Counted from the stretch's first letter, positions 8,524 through 19,200 are shown. The stretch: 64,000 nucleotides of DNA from Cytophagales bacterium WSM2-2 (GCA_015472025.1 BNHL01000001.1:3770001-3834000); one strand, 5' to 3'. The notes: generated by a model from the sequence alone, not told the origin. A program made the numbers and translations.

Positions 8524-8952
8524 ATGAGTATCATCCGTTATAACCCAAGCGACTACGTGCCGTCAACTTTCAGCAGCATTGTTGACCGTTTCTTCAACGA
8601 ATCCCTCACACGCAATGGTGGCAGCACTTTCTTCCCGAAAGTTGACGTCATCGAGAATGAGACAGCCTATGAAGTACACCTGGCAGTTCCCGGTGTGAGC
8701 AAAGAAGACTTCAAAATAGAAGTCAATGACAACAGCCTTACCGTAAGTGGAGAAAGGAAATTCTCGAATGAGAAAAAAGACAAAAACTATCATTCGATTG
8801 AGACACAGTATGGTTCATTCAGCCGCTCGTTCACGTTGCCTGAAAATGTAGATGGCACTAAGATTAATGCCAAATACAACAATGGCATCCTTGAATTAGT
8901 GATTCCTAAGGATGAGAAAAAAGCGCTGAAGCAAACAATCAAAGTGAGCTAA
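8524..8952 (+). CDS. Small heat shock protein, Hsp20/alpha-crystallin family
   Basis: A 142-residue holdase chaperone that binds unfolding proteins in oligomers. The alpha-crystallin domain runs from about residue 38 to 135: VDVIENETAYEVHLAVPGVSK, then the typical VSGERKF and FSRSFTLPENVD, and closes with the conserved NGILELVIPK. The short C-terminal tail (KQTIKVS) carries an I-x-V motif of the kind that links dimers. It is monocistronic: own upstream repeats and a strong terminator after it. Confidence 0.96.
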   Translation: MSIIRYNPSDYVPSTFSSIVDRFFNESLTRNGGSTFFPKVDVIENETAYEVHLAVPGVSKEDFKIEVNDNSLTVSGERKFSNEKKDKNYHSIETQYGSFSRSFTLPENVDGTKINAKYNNGILELVIPKDEKKALKQTIKVS

Positions 8953-8973
8953 TTGCTTACTCGGATAAAATCA

Positions 8974-9002
8974 AAAAGCCCCGCAGGTTATGCGGGGCTT
9001 TT
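8974..9002 (+). terminator. Rho-independent terminator of hsp20
   Basis: AAAAGCCCCGCA (8974-8985), a 5-nt loop, then the exact complement TGCGGGGCTTTT (8991-9002), followed by a T-rich tract to 9010. The 12-bp GC-rich stem makes this the clearest terminator in the window. It also faces the 3' end of the lipoprotein gene on the minus strand and may serve both. Confidence 0.9.
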
Positions 9003-9020
9003 GCTTTTTTGAATCTCCTA

Positions 9021-9629
9021 TTACTGAAAATTATAAACCTGGCCATGGATTCGGGCTGACTTCAGTATTTGCCCGAAACCCCAGGCATTACTATATTCCT
9101 TGGCGAACCCGATTCCGGGGGCGAGAGTGATTGTGTATTCTTCGTCTGCCCAGTTAGTGACATTGAAAAAATAGCTTTTGCAATTGGCTATCTCTGCGTT
9201 GCCAATGGTAAGTGAACCAACCGTCAAAGTTATTTCAGCTTCGCTACTTCCGTCAACAGGGTACTTCCATTTGTCCCCGTCTTTCGCGAAAAGCCTGAAC
9301 CGGTTATCTTCAAAGTTCGGTTGGTTTTTTCGATAAATGTGTACAAAGCCGTTGGTGTCCATTCGATAGTAGGCGCTGTCCACATTGGAATTTTCAATGT
9401 ATGAAGTTACTAAGAGAAAATATTCATGATTGTTAATTGTTGCTACACCCATCACTTCCCTGTGTGCTTGAAGCCCAATCGAAACTTGCCCCACGGGTTG
9501 AAGATTCCAGTAGTTTCCTACTTCGAGCGGAAGGTAATTTTCATCTTGCGGAATTTTGACGGCAAGATCATCGTGACGACAACCTGCAAAGAGAGCTGCC
9601 ACCAAAAATAGTATGATAAGTTTTTTCAT
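9021..9629 (-). CDS. Putative lipoprotein of unknown function
   Basis: A 202-residue protein when started at the ATG at 9629 (MKKLIILFLVAALFAGC); an upstream in-frame ATG would put a charged stretch before the signal peptide and is rejected. Lipobox LFAGC with Cys17 predicts lipidation. The body is rich in beta strands and aromatic residues (YLPLEVGNYWNLQPVG near the mature N-terminus, a phrase seen in many Bacteroidota surface lipoproteins). No enzyme motif is recognisable. It is probably anchored in the outer membrane or periplasm. Confidence 0.7.
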   Translation of the reverse strand: MKKLIILFLVAALFAGCRHDDLAVKIPQDENYLPLEVGNYWNLQPVGQVSIGLQAHREVMGVATINNHEYFLLVTSYIENSNVDSAYYRMDTNGFVHIYRKNQPNFEDNRFRLFAKDGDKWKYPVDGSSEAEITLTVGSLTIGNAEIANCKSYFFNVTNWADEEYTITLAPGIGFAKEYSNAWGFGQILKSARIHGQVYNFQ

Positions 9630-9750
9630 AAACCTGCTTTTCTCCTTTGACACCATGATCACCACAATGGTTGGAATGCTTTGATGGTTGTCAGGGACAC
9701 GTTGATTTTACGATCGATAATAATAACGATATTTAGTAGAAAATTGACTG

Positions 9751-10173
9751 ATGCCAACCTGGATTGCATACGCAATTATCTCCATGATTTTCGCAGGGCT
9801 CACTGCAGTGATTGCTAAATTCGGATTGAAGAATGTGAGTGGTGATACAGGGCTGGCGGTGCGCACCACTTTTGTTTTCCTGCTGGTTTGGCTAAACACG
9901 ATTGCTTTTCGTCACATCCGCGATTTTGGAAACCTGACTTCGAAAGACATTCTCTTTCTCGGGATTTCCGGATTGACAACAACACTTTCGTGGATATTTT
10001 ATTATCGCGCCATTAAAATCGGAGATGTGTCTGTGGTTGCTGTAATTGACAAGGCCAGCATCGTCATTACGTTGATACTTTCATTTTGGCTTTTGAAAGA
10101 GCCGTTTACATGGCGTATGGCTATTGCGGCAGCCCTGATCATTTCAGGTTTGCTCGTGCTGACGATAAAATAA
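9751..10173 (+). CDS. EamA-domain transporter, single-repeat (half-size DMT family)
   Basis: 140 residues with five hydrophobic helices and the EamA signature features WIFYYRAIKIGDVSVVAVIDKAS and FWLLKEPFTWRMAIAAALIISGLLVL. Normal drug/metabolite transporters carry two such domains (about 300 residues); this protein has one. By analogy with EmrE-type and other half-size members it likely works as a dimer. Substrate unknown. It faces the PiT phosphate transporter gene tail to tail with 7 bp between. Confidence 0.85.
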   Translation: MPTWIAYAIISMIFAGLTAVIAKFGLKNVSGDTGLAVRTTFVFLLVWLNTIAFRHIRDFGNLTSKDILFLGISGLTTTLSWIFYYRAIKIGDVSVVAVIDKASIVITLILSFWLLKEPFTWRMAIAAALIISGLLVLTIK

Positions 10174-10180
10174 TTTCCTT

Positions 10181-11593
10181 TTAGAAAATCGCCCTGAAAA
10201 GCAGGAACAACGATCCGCCCATGATCATCACCACAGGCAATGTCAGGAACCAGGCCATAAGAATGTTTCTTACGGTATCCGGTTGAAGGTTTTTCACACC
10301 CTTACTGGCCACCATACTTCCGGCAATACCCGATGACAACACGTGCGTGGTACTTACTGGCCATCCGAATTTGGAAGATAAGCCAATCGTAATTGAAGCA
10401 ACAATTTCGGCACTGGCTCCCTGAGCGTAAGTGAGATGCTCTTTCCCAATTTTTTCACCTACTGTTTTTACAATTCGCTTCCAGCCAATCATCGTACCCA
10501 AACCGAGCGAAAGAGAAATCAATACAATCACCCAACGAGGTGAATAGTCCGTAACCTTCCTCAGGTTTTTAAGTTCTGCCTTGATCACATCCTTGTCTTT
10601 TTCGCTGAGTCTTACTTCTTCTTTGCTCACGAGAGATTTGATGTTTCGTTCCATTAACATGATGTCTTTGCGAACATCGAATTTTTTCCCTTTGGGAATG
10701 TCCGCGATTGTAGTTGCTGCCGAAAAAGTTGATTGCAAACGGGCATTCATGGCGCGAGTCTCGTTCAGTTTTTTCTTGTCGGGAAGTGACAAGGAAGTTG
10801 AGTCGACTGTAGTCATTACGCGTTCAATTTTTTGCAATGCTGGTGGAAGTTTTTGACTATCAAACCCGTTGTCGAGCGCGAAATAAGTTGGTACTACACC
10901 GATGAGGATCAACATGATCAGGCCCACACCTTTCTGCCCATCGTTTGAGCCATGAAAGAAACTCACCAATGTGCAGGTGAGGAAGAGAATAGCTCTCACA
11001 AATGGTGGTGGCGGTTGATTTTTTTTCGGCTCCTTAAAGAGCATGTCTTCCATGGGCGATTTTCGTGTCGCCACCCGGATAAAATACATCAGGATAATGG
11101 TTATTGTGAAGCCAAATAACGGAGAGACCAGAAGAGATGTACCGATCTCACGCGCCTTCTCCCAGTTCACAGCTTCTCCAGTAGCCTCTGGAAGCACGGA
11201 GTAAGCAAGGCCTACGCCAAGAATGGAACCGATCAATGTATGAGAGCTGGAGCAGGGTATTCCAAAGTACCAGGTCAGCAAATTCCAGAATATGGCAGTG
11301 AGTAAAAGAGCCAGCACCATTGCCAGGCTATGGGCTACATTTTGGTCGACCAGTGTTTCCACAGGCAAAAGGTTGACGATCCCCATGGCGACCCCAATTC
11401 CCCCGGCAAAAACGCCAAGGAAATTCCAGGTTCCTGACCAAATAACTGCTACCCAGGGCTTTAAAGTGTTCGTGTAAATTACAGTTGCAACCGCATTGGC
11501 GGTGTCATGGAAACCATTGACAAATTCGAAAGCGCAAGCTGCAAAAAGACAAAGAATAAGAATGAAAGAGTACGTAAAATCCAATTCAAACAT
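10181..11593 (-). CDS. Inorganic phosphate transporter, PiT family
   Basis: 470 residues, about eleven hydrophobic segments. The two inverted halves carry the family signatures: GFHDTANAVATVIYT near the N-terminus with CSSSHTLIGSILG further on, and FGWPVSTTHVLSSGIAGS in the C-terminal half. PiT proteins import phosphate (as metal-phosphate) with protons or sodium. A soluble, highly charged insert of about 100 residues (KIERVMTT to LRKVTDY, about 255-355) separates the halves and is longer than in E. coli PitA, resembling other Bacteroidota PiT proteins. A consensus promoter lies just upstream; no Pho-type operator was noticed. Confidence 0.93.
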   Translation of the reverse strand: MFELDFTYSFILILCLFAACAFEFVNGFHDTANAVATVIYTNTLKPWVAVIWSGTWNFLGVFAGGIGVAMGIVNLLPVETLVDQNVAHSLAMVLALLLTAIFWNLLTWYFGIPCSSSHTLIGSILGVGLAYSVLPEATGEAVNWEKAREIGTSLLVSPLFGFTITIILMYFIRVATRKSPMEDMLFKEPKKNQPPPPFVRAILFLTCTLVSFFHGSNDGQKGVGLIMLILIGVVPTYFALDNGFDSQKLPPALQKIERVMTTVDSTSLSLPDKKKLNETRAMNARLQSTFSAATTIADIPKGKKFDVRKDIMLMERNIKSLVSKEEVRLSEKDKDVIKAELKNLRKVTDYSPRWVIVLISLSLGLGTMIGWKRIVKTVGEKIGKEHLTYAQGASAEIVASITIGLSSKFGWPVSTTHVLSSGIAGSMVASKGVKNLQPDTVRNILMAWFLTLPVVMIMGGSLFLLFRAIF

Positions 11594-11609
11594 AGAATAG
11601 TGGTTAGGG

Positions 11610-11637
11610 CAAAGGTAGCTTTCGGGTTACGGCACAA
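11610..11637 (-). promoter_or_regulatory. Predicted promoter of the phosphate transporter gene
   Basis: On the minus strand TTG (11635-11637), 17 nt, then TACCTTTG (11610-11617), an exact match to TAnnTTTG. The spacer is shorter than the usual 19-21 nt. The start codon is 17 nt downstream of the -7 box. Confidence 0.5.
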
Positions 11638-11682
11638 TGTTAAGCTAATGTTACTATTTTTTTCGAGGTAAAAAAGACGTGG

Positions 11683-11931
11683 TCAGAGACTTTTCTTCAG
11701 AATAATGAGCCTGATCAAACTGATGAAAGAGACCAATGTCCAGGCAGCTTCAAGTAGGATGAACGGCACATATTTTATGAGCACGGAAGCAAGGCATGCC
11801 AGCCCGGCACCGACAAAATTAAGGGAGATGTAGACATAGCTTTCGGTCGATATTTTCTTGAAAAGATTGAGCAAGTAAGCCACCAACAGGATAGTGACAC
11901 CGGTAAAACCGATCCAATCGGAAAAATTCAT
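11683..11931 (-). CDS. Small four-helix membrane protein, CBU_0592-like
   Basis: 82 residues with hydrophobic segments at about 5-24, 31-50 and 53-78. The pattern DWIGFTGVTILLVAYLLNLF then YISLNFVGAGLACLAS and LLEAAWTLVSFISLIRL matches the short CBU_0592-like family of integral membrane proteins of unknown role. It stands alone between the PiT and POT transporter genes, with gaps of about 90-100 bp on each side that hold promoter-like sequence only. Confidence 0.7.
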   Translation of the reverse strand: MNFSDWIGFTGVTILLVAYLLNLFKKISTESYVYISLNFVGAGLACLASVLIKYVPFILLEAAWTLVSFISLIRLIILKKSL

Positions 11932-11975
11932 ATTGTCAAAAAATATTCGGCTGTAAGATCGCTTGTTTACTGGTA

Positions 11976-12006
11976 TTGTCTAAGTGAATTAATAGGCCTA
12001 TTTTTC
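11976..12006 (+). promoter_or_regulatory. Predicted promoter of the POT peptide transporter gene
   Basis: TTG (11976-11978), 20 nt, then TATTTTTC (11999-12006), one mismatch from TAnnTTTG. The spacer ends in a 12-bp perfect palindrome, AATAGGCCTATT (11991-12002), which overlaps the -7 box and could be an operator. The start codon is 25 nt further on. Confidence 0.45.
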
Positions 12007-12031
12007 AGAAATCCCGCAAACTGTTTGATGA

Positions 12032-13531
12032 ATGAATTCTGAAAAAACTTTCTTTGGCCATCCTCGCGGACTGGCAACCCTGTTCTTCACCGAAATGTGG
12101 GAGCGCTTCAGTTATTACGGTATGCGGGCACTGCTGCTCTTATTTATGGTGGGGGCGATTGATAACGGTGGCATGGGAATGGACGAGAAAACAGGCGGTG
12201 CCGTGTATGGTCTCTACACCATGTTTGTATACTTATTGTCGCTACCTGGTGGATGGCTTGCAGACAATTTATTTGGGTTACGCAAGTCCGTTTTTTATGG
12301 AGGATGCCTGATTACGATTGGCCACTTTTGTTTAGCTTTTCCTTACACACAGACTTTTTTCATTGGCTTGCTATTTATTGTGATGGGCACGGGAATGCTC
12401 AAACCTAATATCAGTAGCCTGGTAGGAGAACTTTATCCGATATCCGATCAGGCTAAGCGAGATGCAGGGTTTTCCATTTTTTTTATGGGGATCAATATAG
12501 GAGCAACGATCGCTCCGATCATCACAAGCTACCTCGGTGAAAAAATAAACTGGCACTACGGTTTTGCCGCAGCCGGTATCGGGATGTTGTGTGGCCTGAT
12601 TCAATTCAGAGCTACTGAAAAATATCTTGGCGAAGCGGGTTTGTACCCTTCAAAATTATCGGACCCGGTTTTACAAAGTAAGCGTGAGAAAAAGATTAAA
12701 ATCGGGTTGGGTGTATTCGGAGTCCTGTTGACGGGTTTCGTTACACTGCTGATGATGGGAGCAATCACGATCAACCCTGTGGCAATTGCCCGGACATCAA
12801 CTTATGTTTTGACAATAAGTGTCGTGGTATACTTTGCCTATATCCTTTTGTTCGAAGACTTGTCGCAGGACGAGAAAAATAAAGTGAAGGTGATCGCCAT
12901 TTTTTTCCTGGCCTCGGCCACGTTTTACGGAGGTTATGAGCAACAAGGATCAACCCTGAGCTTATTTGCCGATCGGTATACGGATCGCTTCATCGGAACT
13001 TTTGAATTTCCTTCCGGATGGTTTCAAACGGTTCCTCCTACAGCTGTGGTGATCTTCGTTCCAATCTTCGCGTGGTTGTGGGTGTGGCTTGCCAAACGAA
13101 ATGCAAATCCATCAACGCCCGTGAAACTTTCATTGGGTCTTTTCTTTATGGGCCTTGGATATCTTGTGATGATGGGTGCATCAATGGTTATTGTAGCAGG
13201 GAGCAAAGCACTTCCTACCTGGCTTGTGATCACTTATGTGTTTCACACTTTCGGTGAGATTTGCCTCTATCCGATTGGGTTGAGTGCTGTATCAAAGCTT
13301 TCGCCTAAAAAATTACTAGGCCAAATGATGGGCGTTTGGTTTGTATCTCTGGCGTTAGGCAATCTGACAGCTGGACTATTTGCTGGCGAGTTTGACGACA
13401 AAGCAATAGCAGCCGATCCAGGCATCCTGGTGAATCTTTTTTGGATGGTCGTAAGAGCCATGTTCATCGGAGCCCTGGCTGTTTTCCTCCTTAGCAAACC
13501 GCTTCGCAAACTGATGGGGAACATTCAATAA
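12032..13531 (+). CDS. Proton-dependent oligopeptide transporter, POT/PTR2 family
   Basis: 499 residues and about twelve or more helices. The diagnostic ExxERFxYY proton-coupling motif is present as EMWERFSYYG (21-30). The PTR2 signatures GGWLADNLFGLRKSVFYGG and FFMGINIGATIAP follow. These carriers import di- and tripeptides with protons across the inner membrane. The ATG at 12032 is used; an overlapping ATG four bases earlier stops at once. With the OPT gene two genes later and the secreted proteases further on, it fits a peptide-feeding lifestyle. Confidence 0.95.
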   Translation: MNSEKTFFGHPRGLATLFFTEMWERFSYYGMRALLLLFMVGAIDNGGMGMDEKTGGAVYGLYTMFVYLLSLPGGWLADNLFGLRKSVFYGGCLITIGHFCLAFPYTQTFFIGLLFIVMGTGMLKPNISSLVGELYPISDQAKRDAGFSIFFMGINIGATIAPIITSYLGEKINWHYGFAAAGIGMLCGLIQFRATEKYLGEAGLYPSKLSDPVLQSKREKKIKIGLGVFGVLLTGFVTLLMMGAITINPVAIARTSTYVLTISVVVYFAYILLFEDLSQDEKNKVKVIAIFFLASATFYGGYEQQGSTLSLFADRYTDRFIGTFEFPSGWFQTVPPTAVVIFVPIFAWLWVWLAKRNANPSTPVKLSLGLFFMGLGYLVMMGASMVIVAGSKALPTWLVITYVFHTFGEICLYPIGLSAVSKLSPKKLLGQMMGVWFVSLALGNLTAGLFAGEFDDKAIAADPGILVNLFWMVVRAMFIGALAVFLLSKPLRKLMGNIQ

Positions 13532-13587
13532 CCAGGGTGCTTGGGGAATCCACGAAAACACCGTATTTTCAATCATACCTGCGTTGA

Positions 13588-14079
13588 ATGAGTAAATACG
13601 ACTGGTCAAAATTTGTACTGAGACTTCCTGTGAAGATGGAAATACCAGCTGCATACGAAGCTTGGTCCACCAGTCAGGGATTGCAAAAATGGTTCTTGCG
13701 GAAAGCGGATTTTTTTTCCCTAGATGGAAAGCTAAAGACGCTGGCTGCAAAAGGGGACGGATATCACTGGCTATGGCACGGTTATCCCGATTCAGCTTTC
13801 GAAAAGAGAAAAGTACTGGACGCCAATGGAAAGGACTTCTATCAATTCGAATTTTCAGGTGGATGTATTGTCTCTATCCGATTGAAAAAAGAACAGGACT
13901 TAACCATCATTGAACTTACACAGGAAAATATTCCTCCAGACGAAAATCCTAGGACCAACTTATATATTCAGTGCCAACTTGGTTGGACTTTTTACCTGTC
14001 CAACCTGAAGTCGATCTATGAGCAAGGCATTGATCTCAGAAACAAAGACGAAAACCTGAAAGACGTTATTACCGCCTAA
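13588..14079 (+). CDS. SRPBCC (START/Bet v1-like, AHSA1-type) domain protein
   Basis: 163 residues. The N-terminal part, VKMEIPAAYEAWSTSQGLQKWFL, is the beta strand and helices that open the AHSA1 subgroup of the SRPBCC superfamily; the long C-terminal helix (GWTFYLSNLKSIYEQGIDLR) closes the hydrophobic cavity. Members bind hydrophobic ligands or act as chaperone cofactors; no specific ligand can be assigned. It is followed after 9 bp by the OPT transporter gene, so the two probably share a transcript. Confidence 0.8.
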   Translation: MSKYDWSKFVLRLPVKMEIPAAYEAWSTSQGLQKWFLRKADFFSLDGKLKTLAAKGDGYHWLWHGYPDSAFEKRKVLDANGKDFYQFEFSGGCIVSIRLKKEQDLTIIELTQENIPPDENPRTNLYIQCQLGWTFYLSNLKSIYEQGIDLRNKDENLKDVITA

Positions 14080-14088
14080 CCTAATCCT

Positions 14089-16131
14089 ATGACTCCCTTT
14101 AAACCATTTGTTTCACCGAGTGAAAATGTTGCCGAACTCACGATCAAGTCCATCCTGCTCGGATGCTTTTTCGGAATTGTTTTCGGATGCTCTACCACAT
14201 ATCTCGCGATTAAGGCAGGATTGACAGTGACTGCTTCCATCCCGATCGCTGTTATTGCGATCACGTTGGGGAGAAAACTTTTCAAGACAACTATTTTAGA
14301 AAACAACATCATCCAGACTACAGGCTCAGCGGGAGAATCGATCGCTGCAGGTGTCGCTTTTACATTGCCGGGCTTTTTATTCTTATCAGCAGATGAGAAC
14401 GGAAATATCAACAGCCAGGAGTACTTTAATTATTTTACCATCTTTTCCTTAGCTGCTTTGGGCGGAATGCTCGGCACGATGATGATGATTCCTTTGAGAA
14501 GATCGTTGATCGTAAAAGAGCATGGAACTCTTCCTTACCCGGAAGGTACAGCTTGCGCTTCAGTGCTACAGGCGGGAGAAAAAGGAGGAGTCTTTGCTCA
14601 AACTGCTTTTGTGGGAATGGGAGTAGCATTCGTCTACGCGATGTTGCAAAAAGTTTTTCATGTGATCTCCGAAACTCCCTCGTTCGTGACGAGTCAAGCC
14701 AATAAATTTTGGCCATCAGCAAAAATAAATGGAGAGATCACACCTGAATATTTAGGTGTCGGGTACATTATCGGGGCAAGGATTTCGGGTGTACTTGTGG
14801 CGGGTTCAGTACTTGCCTGGTGGGCGATCATTCCGTTGCTTGCCACACTGGTACCTTTCGAGCAGGTAGCACATCAACTGGTAACGCTTGGATACTTGTC
14901 AGATATCACTGCCTCCGGAGGTAAGGGAAATTGGGACCCGGTCGCCAAAACTTTTGCGGATCCGTCAGCAGCATTGTATTTCGCTTATATCCGCCAGATC
15001 GGTGCAGGATCGGTTGCGGCAGGAGGTTTTATTACTCTTATTAAAACAATTCCAACCATCGTGAGTTCATTTCGCGAAAGCATGGGCTCACTAAAAGAGA
15101 AAGGAGAAGCCGGGGTTTTGCGAACGGAACGTGATCTGTCTTTTAAGGTGGTCATCATCGGAAGCCTGGTGCTCGTACTTTTGATTGCGATACTTCCAAA
15201 AATTCCTGGAGACAGTATTCTGCAAAAGTTATTGCTCGGAGTTCTCATCATCACGTTTGGTTTCTTTTTCGTTACAGTAGCCAGCAGGATTGTAGGTCTT
15301 GTCGGCACGAGTAACAGCCCGATCAGTGGTATGACCATCGCCACTTTGATGGGAACCTGCCTGATTTTTACTGCGGTGGGATGGACAGGCATGATGTACG
15401 AACCGATGGCATTGGTGGTTGGAGGAATAATTTGCATCGCAGCGGCTAATGCTGGCGGTACTTCACAGGATTTGAAAACCGGGTTTATTGTCGGTGCTAC
15501 TCCACGACATCAGCAAATAGCGTTGTTCATTGGAGCTTTGGTTTCATCACTTGCTATCGGGATCATAATTAAGGTCCTCGACACACCGACTCCCGACCTT
15601 ATCGCCTTGGACCCTACGGTTAAACATGCCATTGGAAGTCTTAAATACCCGGCCCCGCAAGCAACGCTGATGGCTACTTTAACGAAGGGGATTTTGTCAT
15701 TCAACCTCGACTGGCAATATGTGATGGTGGGAATTTTTATATCAATTACACTGGAATTATGTGGAATTAAAGCACTTGCGTTTGCCATTGGACTTTACCT
15801 GCCGCTTTCTACAACGTTGCCGATTTTTGCGGGTGGAGCGATTAAAGGTTTAGTTGATTGGAGAGCCGAAAAAAGAAACGAGAAAAAAGAGGAGGACGAT
15901 CTGGGCAGAGGTAATTTATTTGCCACGGGACTGATCGCGGGTGGAGCTATCTCAGGTGTGGTGGTCGCTGTACTCTCGGTGTTTTATTTTGAAGCTCTCG
16001 AATCCGTCAGTGTAGAGCATGCGCTGTCCAACTTGTTAAATGGCGGAGGCTATCACATCTTCGGAACCCTTTGCTTCTTGGGGATGGCTGCTATTCTAAC
16101 CAGGATTGCGGTAAAAAAAGATAAGCAATAG
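14089..16131 (+). CDS. Oligopeptide transporter, OPT family
   Basis: 680 residues with about 14-16 hydrophobic helices. The N-terminal motif SVKSILLGCFFGIVFGCSTTYLAIKAG-type segment, TTGSAGESIAAGVAFTLPG and EHGTLPYPEGTACASVL are characteristic of the bacterial OPT/YSL group (the YPEGTA stretch is near invariant). Prokaryotic members import peptides or metal chelates with protons. The cytosolic loop GSLKEKGEAGVLRTERDL separates the two halves. Substrate specificity is open: oligopeptide or metal-chelate uptake are both possible. Probably in an operon with the SRPBCC gene. Confidence 0.92.
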   Translation: MTPFKPFVSPSENVAELTIKSILLGCFFGIVFGCSTTYLAIKAGLTVTASIPIAVIAITLGRKLFKTTILENNIIQTTGSAGESIAAGVAFTLPGFLFLSADENGNINSQEYFNYFTIFSLAALGGMLGTMMMIPLRRSLIVKEHGTLPYPEGTACASVLQAGEKGGVFAQTAFVGMGVAFVYAMLQKVFHVISETPSFVTSQANKFWPSAKINGEITPEYLGVGYIIGARISGVLVAGSVLAWWAIIPLLATLVPFEQVAHQLVTLGYLSDITASGGKGNWDPVAKTFADPSAALYFAYIRQIGAGSVAAGGFITLIKTIPTIVSSFRESMGSLKEKGEAGVLRTERDLSFKVVIIGSLVLVLLIAILPKIPGDSILQKLLLGVLIITFGFFFVTVASRIVGLVGTSNSPISGMTIATLMGTCLIFTAVGWTGMMYEPMALVVGGIICIAAANAGGTSQDLKTGFIVGATPRHQQIALFIGALVSSLAIGIIIKVLDTPTPDLIALDPTVKHAIGSLKYPAPQATLMATLTKGILSFNLDWQYVMVGIFISITLELCGIKALAFAIGLYLPLSTTLPIFAGGAIKGLVDWRAEKRNEKKEEDDLGRGNLFATGLIAGGAISGVVVAVLSVFYFEALESVSVEHALSNLLNGGGYHIFGTLCFLGMAAILTRIAVKKDKQ

Positions 16132-16186
16132 CAGAATTACTTATCAAAAGCATTTTATTGTTGAGTGATTCTTAGACGGAGTCACT

Positions 16187-16194
16187 TAACTTTG
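16187..16194 (+). promoter_or_regulatory. -7 promoter element of the CHU_C-domain protein gene
   Basis: TAACTTTG matches TAnnTTTG exactly, 22 bp before the ATG at 16217. The nearest TTG upstream is 23 nt away, a little beyond the usual spacing. Confidence 0.45.
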
Positions 16195-16216
16195 TTTTTC
16201 AAACTTTTTTTGTCGC

Positions 16217-19200
16217 ATGTGGGTCAGGATTCTGCTGTTGCTTTGGTTTACGGGATTAAGCAAGACGTTTGCATTACCCCCCGGAATCAGTTTCATTGAG
16301 AACAAAGGTCAGTGGCATTCTTCTATTTTTTATCATGCGCGAACACAGGGTGTGAGCTTTGATCTCCAGCCCGACGGTTTCCGATATACTTTTCTCGACT
16401 CTCACCGGCCCCACGCAGGATTGAACTCTTCCGGTAATGAAGTTTCCGCTGATAAATTTTTGGTGAAGGGGCACGTACTGACTTCTTCATTTGTCGGACA
16501 CAATCCAAGTGCACCTGTGCCCTTTGGTATTCACAGCGAATATTATAATTATTTTCTAGGCGAGGATCAATCGCTGTGGCGATCAAAAGCACGTGCATTT
16601 GACGGGGTTATATATCAATCATTTTATCAGGGTATCGATTTGAAAATTTACTCTGACGGGCAAAATGTGAAGTATGACTTCATCGTGGCAGCGAATGCAG
16701 ATCCTAATCAGATCCAATGGAAATATGCAGGCGCGGAGTCTATTGAAATCGAAGGTGGTGAGATAGTGGTGAAAACACCGTTGGCAGATCTAATTGAAAA
16801 AACACCGTTAGTCTATCAATGGATAAATGATCAGAAGATTTTTGTTAAGGCGGAATATCGATTGGTAGACGGATTAGTCTCCTTCAATATAAGCGGTACT
16901 TACAATTCATGTGAACCATTGATTATTGACCCTCTTCTGATTTTCTCTACTTATTCCGGCTCTACTGCAGATAATTGGGGAAGCACTGCTACACCCGGTG
17001 AGCATGGAGCGCTGTATTCATCAGGAATAACCATTCTTGGAGGTGCTGGTGTATTCCCGGCTACTGCAGGAGCATTTCAGAAGACCTACGGTGGAATTTA
17101 TGACGTTGCGATTTTGAAATATGATTCTGCTGGATCGAACTTATTGTATGCGTCCTATTTAGGAGGAAAGCTTTCGGAATCACCGCATAGCCTGGTAGTC
17201 GATAAAGACGAAAACCTGATTGTTCTGGGAACAACAAGCTCTTCTGATTTTCCAACAACAACGGGCGTCATTCAAAGAAAATTTGCTGGCGGAGAGAAGC
17301 TAGAGCAAGAGAACAAACGGGAGATTCCTATTCCTTACGAAAACGGCTCGGATATTTTTATTGTGAAAATATCCAAAGACGGTACGAAGCTGCTGGCAGG
17401 AACTTATTTAGGCGGCAGTAGAAATGATGGTCTTAATCCGTTGGCCAGCCCTTTGGTTAAGAACTATGGTGACCAAATGCGTGGTGATATCATCACGGAT
17501 AGCCAGGGAAATATTTTTGTCAGCACGGTAACATCTTCCCCGGACTTTCCTGTTGGCAATGGTTTTAATTCCATCTACAATGGTGGAGAATCTGATGCAC
17601 TGATTTTAAAGTTAAGTGGCGATCTCACTAAAATTTTGTGGGGTGCATTTCTCGGGGGCAACTCGGATGATGCCTCTCATACGATCCAAATTGATAAAAC
17701 AGAAAATATTTTTGTTGGTGGAGGAAGCGCGAGTGCCAATTTCCCTACTACCTCCGGAGTCTATCAGTCAGTACCCAAGGGTGATGTAGATGGATGGATC
17801 GCTCAAATCAAAGGTGATGGATCGGCCCTTTTAAAATCTACCATGACGGGAACATCTTTGTTCAATGAGGTTTATTTCCTCGACCTCGACAAAGACGAAA
17901 ACGTATATGTGTTTGGTCAGACGGTTGGAGCATTTCCTGTCACAGCGGGCGTCTACAGCAATCCTAACAGCGGGCAATTCCTGCAAAAATTTGACAACTC
18001 ACTCTCCACGCTTTTGATTTCAACTGTCTTTGGTTCTGGCATAGGCCAGCCTAATATTTCACCAACTGCATTTCTGATAAATGATTGCAACAACATTTTT
18101 ATGTCAGGATGGGGCGGCCTGGTCAACAGTGATCTTTCTTTCTGGAATACGTCAACAACCGGGATGAAGGTAACATCGGACGCAGTGCAAAAGACGACTA
18201 GTGGATCTGATTTTTATTTCATCGTTCTCTCCGGAGATGCCTCGCAGCTTCTCTATGCGACCTTCCTGGGTGGAACTTCTTCGCGTACCCACATGGACGG
18301 AGGCACATGCCGATTTGATAAGAATGGGACTGTATATCATGCTGTATGTTCAGGTTGTGCGGCTTTCAACGCGACAGGACATTCTACTTCCGATTTCCCA
18401 ACAACAAAAAATGCATGGAGCAGAGTGAACAGAAGCTCTAATTGTAACAACGCAGCTTTTAAATTTGATCTGTCCACTTTAAAAGCCCGGATCCAAACCA
18501 ATTCCATTCACCTGAACCAGCCCGGGCTCAATAAATTTTGTGTTTCCGATAAGGTGGTATTTCAGAACCTGAGCACGGGCGGACAAAGCTATGCATGGAG
18601 CCTTAGTGATGGTACAAAGCAAATAAAGACCGATACTTCATTGGTAATACGTCAATTTCCAAATCCAGGAACTTACACCGTAAAACTGAAAGTTACTGAC
18701 GTTGGAACCTGTACTGGAGTGGATTCGACAAGTACAATGATCAGCGTGAGTAAACCCCTCGGGCAGACTGGGCCAGATAAGGCTATTTGCTTTAATATGT
18801 CAACTCAACTTGATGCATCAGGCGGAGTGGCATACTTGTGGACAGCCTTTGATAAGTCTTTTAGTTCAACGTTGCCGAGTCCCATCGTGAGCCCGACCAT
18901 TAGTACTTCGTATTACATCGCAATTACAGACGTAAATGGATGCACTGTTGTGGATACAGTTAAAGTAAAAGTGGTCCCGCATATTAATATCAAATTCACA
19001 CTTGAACCCCTTTTCCCCTGCGATGGCAGGCCAACGGTGAAAGTCGAGAATCTGACAGACCCTGGAGAAGATACTTTTTTCGATTTTGGCGATGGGATTG
19101 TATCTGATGAGCAAACATCAACTCATGTTTACAACAAGGATGGGAAATATAATATTCGCCTGGTAGGGAAGAAAGAATTTTGTGTGTACGATTCCAGCGT